Shown in pieces: positions 56,601-64,000 of a stretch of 64,000 nucleotides of DNA (positions are counted from its first letter, which is position 1; each line of letters opens with the position of its first letter). The stretch is taken from NCBI RefSeq assembly GCF_025370935.1, contig NC_133482.1:13900847-13964846 (forward strand), written 5' to 3'. Source of the stretch: Choristoneura fumiferana (Eukaryota; Arthropoda; Insecta; Lepidoptera; Tortricidae). The notes beneath the pieces were generated by a model. That model was given only the letters and a program-made list of their open reading frames with translations, was not told the DNA's origin and did no database searches. Position numbers and translations under genes: made by a program.

Positions 56601-58849
56601 AGCACAAAAGGCGATGCTAAAATGTTGGCTTTGTTGGACAAAACTCTATTCAAATTTCCTATCGTGTTAGGGCACGTGTCCGATTTAATGAGCTTTTTGG
56701 GGTTCTATTGTGTCACGTCGAAGCTACTAATAAATTGATGGGACGTGACCCACAAATCCTACAATCCACATGTAGGCGCGCAAGGCTTTTGGCATAAATC
56801 AACTACAACCAGACTCGTAGAAAGACTAAGCTAAGTTTACATAAGTAACACTAACTCACAATGTCTGTACCGTAAGCATTTTATTTCCTATCTGATCTGA
56901 AGTAAAATGTGGTATGCTAAACGAAGGCGTAAAACCCAACCGCTTATACTCCTATTATGTTGTGCTAAGCTTTGGATTGACCACAACGCAAAAACATCGA
57001 TCGCTTATGACAACAATAAAATAAATGTAGTTAATTAGCATGAAATAATTAACGCTCGAAACGAAACTGGCATAACAAGCAGCGGTAATGCTCATTTCAT
57101 TCAAATCACGTGTCGTCCTTGAGAAGGGTACATAAAATACATAAAGTATATCTGCCGTACCGTTCCCTTTGTGTTCTCTCTCGTATTTTTTAATTGTTAT
57201 GCGAATGATTGAAACATGCAATAAAATTACAGTTAAACTTGGCATGCTCGTTGTTTACGTTTTCTCTTGAACTCATTTATTGCATGAAAGAGATCTCGCA
57301 TTTACGTATCAGATTTATGAAATACAAAGGAAAACATCACGCATCCAAACTAAATTTTATAGAAAAACATCAAAGTAAATAAAAGGCAAAGAAGGTTCAG
57401 AATTAATCATTAGCAAACAACAAAGTTGGAAATAGAAGAACAACAAATTAACTTAGCATTTTTGTCTAAGGAAAAAAAAAGTTTATTTTAAGAAGTTTTT
57501 AAGTTGTTTTATTTTGCATACGGTAAAGTTGTGTCGAATATTATTGGAATACTGTTTGTTTAACGATTATTGATGTACCTAATCCACGTAATGGGACTCG
57601 GCCCGTCTGTACTCGTAAATGTGAAGGCGAAACATCATATAAAATACAGGGAAAAGTTCATGGTTTCTATTTTTGTAGCGATGGTGTAACAGATGCAAAG
57701 GACACGAATGAAACTGAAATTTTAGTTCTTATATTTTGGAAAACATTGGTTTTTAGCATTGACATACCTTATGTCGATGGTTTTTAGCTCCGTCTTCCTA
57801 TATTTTTATTTTTGGATGTCATGTAACATTTACATGCAAAAAAGATGAACCATTTAGATTATAATACTACAGTTAACAGTGGCGGGGGGTGAGATTTCTG
57901 AGCATGCATGAGCAAAAAACACCTGCCTTAAAGCAGCTAATTAAGAAAGTGCCAGTGAAAGAAAAGAAGCGCGAGTAAGGCATGTCTTTGGATGTAACAT
58001 ATCACAGTTAATGTACATCACTGATGCCACGTAAAACTGTACACTATTTAAAATAGTTACAGCGCTTAACTGAATAGGTTGCTGCGGTGGCGAAGCGGTG
58101 CAAGTCGAGTGACATGCGACGTATCCGGAATTGTCTCGCTATACCTACACGAGATGAATATAATGTAGACATTTCTTACGATATTTACAAGTAGCATTAA
58201 ACGCTGAGTGATCGGGCAACAGGACCAATGCAGGACCATCACAATCAATGTTTAACCATTTGCTGCTTAATTTTGCTTACATTAGCAGTTGTTTTTAGTT
58301 CATTGATATCGACCTACGCAAATTAATGCTTGATTCAACATTACATTATTATTTGCAGTTACACTTAAAACTGTGACCGACCTACCTTGTTTCTGAATAT
58401 AATATAAAACAGCTTGCACTCTTTCAATTAATTGATTGATAGTGCGGATTGATACTGGCGTTATTTTGCGGAGGTCTTTATCAATGAACTACCTACTTTG
58501 GTAGCTGCCGCGCCAAAGCTACGTTGTAGAGTTTTGTTTATCAGCACAGCAACAAGATTGTAGTTCACTCTTTCAGTTATAAATTGTAAGATCTTAATAA
58601 CTACCTTTATACGCATCTCGTTTCATAATTATTTTGTTTATATACATTGCTGCCAACTCTCCGACTTCCGTCATTCTCTCCGTGGTGTCTGGCGTCCACT
58701 AGAATATGTAATGCGGATCGCTTCCAATAAATCACTCGGCCGCTTCCTAGGAACTTAAATAGATAGTACAGAACGGATGTATTGTTCCACGCATATTTTA
58801 AATGTAAGGTAAATTCTTTAGTAAGTTAACCTGTAAGTAAAAGTAGTAT
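53691..58849. other. No supported gene
   Basis: AT-rich. 53770-53960 looks like a decayed dispersed repeat. Open frames at 54430-54702 (90 aa), 55321-55611 and 57245-56955 lack domains, splice context and convincing composition; the first is the most protein-like but unrecognised. Confidence 0.4.
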
Positions 58850-59001
58850 CGAAAATACAAACCGAAACATAGATGCACAGAAAAACCACGCATATATAGC
58901 GATATAGCACGTGGCACGGAATGCCGAGGACCTGGGCTCTATTCCCAGCGCTGCTATTTTTCTGGTTTTTCTGTGCATCTATGTTTCAGTTTGTATTTTC
59001 G
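58850..59001 (+). mobile_element. SINE family C flanked by its inverted tail
   Basis: The tRNA-like head (58889-58962) has its normal tail at 58963-59001, and a 39-bp inverted copy of that tail lies before the head (58850-58888). Thus the head forms the loop of a hairpin. The copies at 1420 and 19465 lack the upstream inverted tail. Confidence 0.85.
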
Positions 59002-59017
59002 TTCGATATGGGTTTTA

Positions 59018-59092
59018 CGGGATGACCGTAAAAGTAATAAAATTTGGAGTTGAAATAAAAAATACAAAAAGACTCCAAAAACCAATCTTAGT
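59018..59092 (+). repeat. Shared repeat fragments
   Basis: CGGGATGACCGTAAAAGTAA recurs near 19193; TTGGAGTTGAAATAAAAAAT to CAAAAACCAATCTTA recurs at 32072-32120. Confidence 0.75.
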
Positions 59093-59472
59093 AAAAGTAG
59101 TATTTTTTTAATCACGTCACATCATTTGACTCAGCAAGATAAGGTTTCCGTTTTATTTAAAAAAAAAAACTCAAAAATCCATATTATTAAGACTATAATA
59201 CTTGCCGAACATTTGTACTTTTCAAATTAAATCATGTAAACAAGATGATACCAGTGAAAAAAGTACAGTTTTCTTAAGATAGATAAAGCATTTTAAAAAA
59301 TCTGCAGAATATTCAACGGCATTTTCGAAGGAAGAATGAAGATCGCGAATAATTGCCTGTTTGACTTTGAACTTGACCGACGCTATCGCATAGCGAATCC
59401 GTAAAAATGGCATTGTGTAAATTAAAAATAATACACCATTGACATTATTTCAAATCTTAAACACTATCACAA

Positions 59473-59494
59473 ACACACACACACACACACACAT
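59473..59494 (+). repeat. CA microsatellite
   Basis: About eleven CA units. Confidence 0.95.
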
Positions 59495-59790
59495 CAGAAC
59501 TACACAAGCGTCTTTGAATGCACTTAAAAATATTATCATACATTCAAATTAAGTGTAGCTCTAATCTTCAAACCGCCAAATACAAAGTGAACGTTAATAC
59601 CATTTTGCGTTAGGTTACATACAAACATCAAGATAAATGCCTGTCATCAAAAATAGATTTGGCAGTATCGCAGTACACACTTGAACATCGTCGGCAACAA
59701 CATCAGTCAGTCAGTCGCCAGGCATTTGCACAATCTGCAGTGTGTGCACATTTAGCATTTAATGATAGGTTACTTTGCTTATCTACTTAC

Positions 59791-59913
59791 TTCAAGTTTT
59801 TTTCCTGATGAAATTTTACGTAAAATTTCACCTGCAGAGCCTAAGATACCATTATTTTGTCCTCCCTCATTAATTTCTTTCTTAACATGCTTCTTTGCAT
59901 TACGTAGATCCTT
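59791..59913 (-). CDS. Candidate internal coding exon, unknown protein
   Basis: 123 nt with acceptor ATATTGATTTCAG and donor GAA|GTAAGT, open for exactly 41 codons: KDLRNAKKHVKKEINEGGQN, then NGILGSAGEILRKISSGKKL plus E. It is lysine-rich and amphipathic, phase 0 on both sides. Both splice sites are strong and the frame is clean, which is why I list it. I recognise no family. It could be an exon of a minus-strand gene starting beyond the window, or an alternative 5' exon of the PACS transcription unit. Confidence 0.5.
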
Positions 59914-60052
59914 CTGAAATCAATATAATCATTATTTCGCGGATACGCAATCAAATTCACTATCATTATTTTAATCGGTAATCGTGACACCCAACTGTAG
60001 TAAGTGTTAGCAATATTGTAAAAGGTAAAAGGTGCAAAAGGCGTATTAGAAA

Positions 60053-60856
60053 ATTTTATAACAAAAAATTGAACCGACTACAAAAAACCATGAAAATAAT
60101 TTTCTACCAGTCTGAAGTCGGTCGGTGCCTCAGCACGAGCCAGCAGGAGTGGACCTACCTACCTCACCTACGCACTTTATATTGGGCTTCAATCACTCCT
60201 GCTGGCTCGTGCTGAGGCACCGACCGAGTTCAGACTGGTCTGGTAGAAAATTATTTTCATGGTTTTTTGTAGTCGGTTCAATTTTTTGTTATAAAATATA
60301 TTTTTTCGCGCTTTTTAATGTATATAATCTAAGATACAATAGTTAAATATCAACTGCTCGTCACCCTTTACGAAAGATTGCTTTTTCCGATGTCGAGACG
60401 TTCATTATTGAGGAGTCCTGGTGCTTCACCACCCGTTTTACCATATGCATTACGAGGAGCATAAATGGCTTTGCAACTGTGTCAAAGTAATTAAAATCCA
60501 ACCCGTGAAATACTTGTTATTGAGTATTAACTCCGATGGTCAACTGTGGTCTTCATCATCCGTTTCACTTCACCAAATGATGATTTTCAAGAGCAAATGC
60601 ACGAGTTACTACTAAATATATCCAATTTACTATATTGTGTCCCTACAACGTTTGAAGAGTTCCCTCGATTTCCTTAAGATCCAATCATCAGATCCTGATT
60701 TGGTGCTTATGGGACCTAATTGAAGACATTCTCAGACGAACGCAAAAAAATATCAAATCGGTTTATAAATGACAGAGTTCTGAGGTAACATAAAAAAAAA
60801 ATATATAAAAATACAACCGAAATGATAATCTCCTCCTTTTTTGAAGTCGGTTAAAA
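60053..60856 (+). mobile_element. AACCGACT element, uninterrupted copy
   Basis: About 800 bp from the palindromic module (60053-60297) to GAAGTCGGTTAAAAA. The outer ends GAACCGACTACAAAAAACC and TTTTTTGAAGTCGGTTA resemble short inverted termini. The interior is collinear with 38541-39810 in reverse. No transposase; frames inside are not genes. Confidence 0.82.
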
Positions 60857-61975
60857 ATAGCTTAACTACATTGTGTTCTAGGTTGGCCAAGTATCTGTAA
60901 TCCCTTGCGCTTAATTTATCCATTGCTTGGTCAAATAAGTATTTGTTGAAAATATAACTTTTATACAAGCTTTGTTTCTTTACTGTACTTGCATCGTCAT
61001 CCAACCTTCATAATGTACACCAAATTTGAAGTAAATTCGACCGCTAAAAGTGGATCAGAATTAACTTTCAAGATTTCAATCAAGCACATAAACACACGAG
61101 GATATAAAAATACACGCTACAAAATTCTAAGCTAAAGTAGCTTATAAATAAATTTTAAGACGTTTGGAAAAAGTTTTGCAGTTATCCAGTTAATTCCAGT
61201 TGGCAGTCATAGAACCATTAGCAGGTCGCAGTGGCGTAAACGTCTGGGCATAATTAGTTTACGTTTCGCCGCCGGGTTCAACGGTGACGAGGTCAAGTCT
61301 TTCAACATCTAATTGTTTGCCAGTTTCATCTCGCTCGTTTATATTTCAGCTACGTGAGACATGTGACCAGGCAGTGAGTGAGTGAGAAAGCTAAACTGAA
61401 CTAAATGAGTAAGGACCTTCCTGTGTATAACATTACTTTTTCACGACACTGCTCGAAGATATGGCCATAGATAACATAAATCCATTACACTACCTATATT
61501 TGCCTATATTTGTACATTTAACAGCTGACTCATTTATGGCTCGCAAAACACGCAACAATGTAACACATTACGGTAACAGGTCGTATATATCTATTATGTA
61601 TATAGTACAATACGACTTTTTAGAATATATTTCAGAATATCAAAAGTAATCGTATGCCGGATGTGAAATTAAATTGACCAATGAGAATGCGTCATTTATG
61701 GCTTTTAGTTGGTGTTTTTTTTTTCTTAAACGCATAATATGTACAAAATGCTTTATTTTTTTTATTTAAAAAAACGCCACAGCAATTAACTTTTTAAACT
61801 TTGCAGCGCACGGCACTGCACTGGCTGAACAGCCAGGCTGCTCAGTGCGCGAGCATACATCCTCGTAATGTTCGACTTGCTGCCCCAGCCGTTTTTTTAT
61901 GTTGTTTTGGGTACTGGCCACTAAGAACGGTCGTTTAAAAAAAATTACGTCACAAAAGAAAAACTAAAATCGGCG
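60857..61975. other. No gene seen
   Basis: AT-rich sequence with a short GC-rich patch near 61265-61290; nothing supportable. Confidence 0.45.
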
Positions 61976-61979
61976 GGAG

Positions 61980-62495
61980 TAAAGGTGCGACCAAACCGCT
62001 GCTTAGAAAACGGTGACGGCACGGAATCGCAGTGACGCACCGTTTTTGTCGCATGTTCTCCACACCGCTGCTTAAAATACGGAATCGAAGTGACGCATCG
62101 TACGCGCACCGTTTTTTTTGTGCATTCTTTCCACACCGCTGCTTAAAATACGCAAACGGTGCGGAATCGCAGTGACGTGCCGTAAACGTCACGACTTTAG
62201 TTCGGTAAAGACCTGAAGTTTACGACACGTCACTGCGATTCCGTATTTTAAGCAGTGGTGTGGAGTGCATGCGTTAAAAACGGTGCGCATACGGCACGTC
62301 ACTGCGATTCCGTATTTTAAGCAGCGGTGTGGAGAGCATGCGATTAAAACGGTGCGCATACGGTGCGTCACTGCGATTCCGCGCCGTCACCGTTTCTTAA
62401 GCAGCGGTTTGATCGCACCTTAACGCATCTTTGGTGCGTACACTGCGAATTCCGCGCCGTCACCGTTTCTTAAGCAGCGGTTTAGTCGCACCTTA
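61980..62495. mobile_element. Foldback array of ACGGYGCGTCACTGCGATTCC modules
   Basis: Left end TAAAGGTGCGACCAAACCGC (61980); right end GCGGTTTGATCGCACCTTA (62422), followed by a second partial right end to 62495. Inside, modules containing ACACCGCTGCTTAAAATACG, GGAATCGCAGTGACG and their complements alternate, with inversion near 62200. A shorter relative is at 27996-28262. The frames are artefacts of the repeat. Confidence 0.88.
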
Positions 62496-62850
62496 AAGCA
62501 GTAGATGAACTGTATTATCGAACTATCGATCATGTTTTTATTTTCCAGTCTCTACAACCATGTACTATTTTTGTCAATTTCCGAACTGTACTGCCCAAAA
62601 ACTCAAATATACACTGAGGAAATTGATTTCAAAACACTTTTGCTGCATTTTAAAACATCTGAGGATCATCGTACGAAACAAACTCGAGAGCAATATGAAT
62701 CCTAAAGCGATAAAAACATCCCAGTGGCTCGCCTGATAACTAGCTGATTTGAAATATCTAGTCTCCATGTTTGAATTTTTTCAATCACGATGATCTAAAC
62801 GCAATCCACAGACGCGTCCAGCCATAATTCATCAGCACTCCGCACCTGCA

Positions 62851-62936
62851 GGGCTACTACGAAACTCGAAACTCGAAGTTCGTGTCGTGCGCTGACACAC
62901 TGGAGCGAGAGACAACACGAACTTCGAGTTTCGACA
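62851..62936. mobile_element. Palindromic MITE, GGGCTACTA family, short copy
   Basis: GGGCTACTACGAAACTCGAA paired with ACACGAACTTCGAGTTTCG. Confidence 0.75.
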
Positions 62937-63708
62937 TCGGATCATCTGTAAATGATTTTGGAGCAACTTTATGGGTTCTCGACTTCGCTGTCCGTCCGTC
63001 CCAGGGTTGTATCTCATGAACCGTAATAAAATAAATATTTAAGCCCCCCCATATAACAAACGTGATTTTTTTGCCGTTTTTGGTAATGTCTAATGAATGT
63101 TGTATAATGGTACGGAATGTGCCAAAATATTCTTTAACTTTCTGCCAAAGTTTTTTGAAAAATTTTATTTTTATTCATGAGGAATCGAGCTAGATTCACG
63201 AGAACACTTAATTCATCAGCACTCATGCACAACAGGGTTACTCACGAAACACTCAGTAAGCGTGTCGTGCGCTCTTCCTCTGACTTAGTTTAGACAAAGA
63301 GGGGCACCGACCACAGATATAAGCTTTCGTATTCCTAAAGGAGAAATTGTATTTGTATTTGTAGAATCGTTAAACGGTTGAAAGAGTTTTATATTCGGCG
63401 ATTGCCCAGTCTAAAATGATTTGGCTGCAATGTTTGTGTAGTAAAAACCCACAGTGTCTGTTTGGTACTTTAAAAGGGTTCCGTACCCAAAGACAAAAAC
63501 GGAAAGTTGACTTCGCTGTCCGTCCGTCCGTCCGTCTGTCACCAGGTTGTATCTCATGAACCGTAATAAAACAAATATTTAAGCCCCCCTCCGTCCCATA
63601 AAACGATAACATGAGTTTTTTTGCCATTGATATCAGTAATGTAACTAATGAAATATCTGTATACTGGTCACGGAATCCACAGAAGCCATAATTCATGCGC
63701 ACCTGCAG

Positions 63709-63830
63709 TACTACGAAACTCGAAACTCGAAGTTCGTGTCGTGCGCTCCCTCTGACACTTACACTGTTTAATACGAGAGCGAGAGGGGACCGCACAACAC
63801 GAACTTCGAGTTTCGAGTTTCGTAGTAAGT
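63709..63830. mobile_element. Palindromic MITE, GGGCTACTA family
   Basis: CTACGAAACTCGAAACTCGA paired with CGAGTTTCGAGTTTCGTAGT; the arms are about 38 bp and the core ACACTGTTTAATACGAGAGC. Confidence 0.82.
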
Positions 63831-64000
63831 AGCCTGGCTTTAAGCAGAAATTTCGAATTTCCTATGTAATTTGTGGTTATAGAATCGTTAAACGGTTGAA
63901 AGAGTTTTATATTCGGCGATGCCAAGTCTGCGAAATGATTTTGGCGGCAATGTTTGTGTAGTAAATACAGGACAACAGTGTCTGTTTGGTACTTTATTAG

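Larger units (their letters stand above)
62822..64000. repeat. Tandem block of about three diverged units
   Basis: Units begin near 62822, 63206 and 63685, each with AATTCATCAGCACT-like text followed by a GGGCTACTACGAA MITE or its remnant. CGTTAAACGGTTGAAAGAG (63369, 63888) and CCGTCCGTCC then GGTTGTATCTCATGAACCGT (63000, 63540) recur within. The block runs off the window. No gene. Confidence 0.7.

Noticed and set aside
61945..62371. Three Cys/Arg-rich minus-strand frames resembling zinc-finger repeats
   Set aside because: They arise from the foldback modules and appear in several frames at once.
1..64000. CRISPR array, operon, viral or toxin gene cluster
   Set aside because: No regularly spaced direct repeats with spacers, no dense coding, and no recognisable viral or toxin protein on either strand.

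Overview
This window looks like nuclear DNA from an insect, most likely a moth or butterfly (Lepidoptera). It is AT-rich, genes are split by long introns, the two recognisable proteins are animal housekeeping proteins, and the space between exons is packed with tRNA-derived SINEs with GATGAT tails, short hairpin MITEs, RTE-type LINE tails and other dispersed repeats of the kind that fill lepidopteran genomes. There are no bacterial-style operons, no CRISPR array and no RNA gene that I would call functional. Most long open frames lie inside repeats or are chance.

Two genes can be named. (1) On the minus strand, two exons (5351-5124, then 567-474) encode the N-terminal furin-binding region of a PACS sorting protein. 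They join in phase. The gene continues past coordinate 1 (3' side), and its first coding exon is not found, so it lies elsewhere, perhaps beyond 64000. (2) On the plus strand, NDUFS7 (complex I 20 kDa / PSST subunit, ligand of Fe-S cluster N2) can be assembled completely from five exons: 16935-16978, 17245-17464, 24383-24510, 26589-26814 and 28339-28455. All phases fit, giving 735 nt and 244 residues, with all four cluster-N2 cysteines. A symmetric 63-nt candidate cassette exon lies in its second intron. If the PACS 5' exon is beyond the window, NDUFS7 sits head-to-head inside a PACS intron of more than 58 kb. A sequence at about 50586 on the PACS strand looks like a recursive (ratchet) splice site, which would suit such an intron.

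Layout: 1-5400 PACS exons, LINE tail, SINE and two hairpin MITEs. 5400-16900 is intergenic or intronic, with a perfect 90-bp inverted repeat (6436-6715), microsatellites and SINEs. 16935-28460 is NDUFS7 with repeat-filled introns. 28500-59700 is a long repeat-rich stretch with nested insertions: an 8-bp-TSD hAT at 31879, a TIR element inside a SINE at 47150, a SINE inside a tandem repeat at 44863, and a PIF/Harbinger-like MITE inside another repeat at 53376. An unassigned minus-strand candidate exon lies at 59791-59913 and another at 35836-36012. 60-64 kb holds a palindromic element shared with 38.5-39.8 kb, a 440-bp foldback array (61980-62422) and a tandemly repeated block running off the end.

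The most notable findings are the complete NDUFS7 model with its divergent positions and possible extra exon, the possible ratchet splice site, the perfect 90-bp hairpin, and several nested elements with diagnosable target-site duplications. I do not see a multi-gene novel system. Splice predictions were made by eye and need transcript support.
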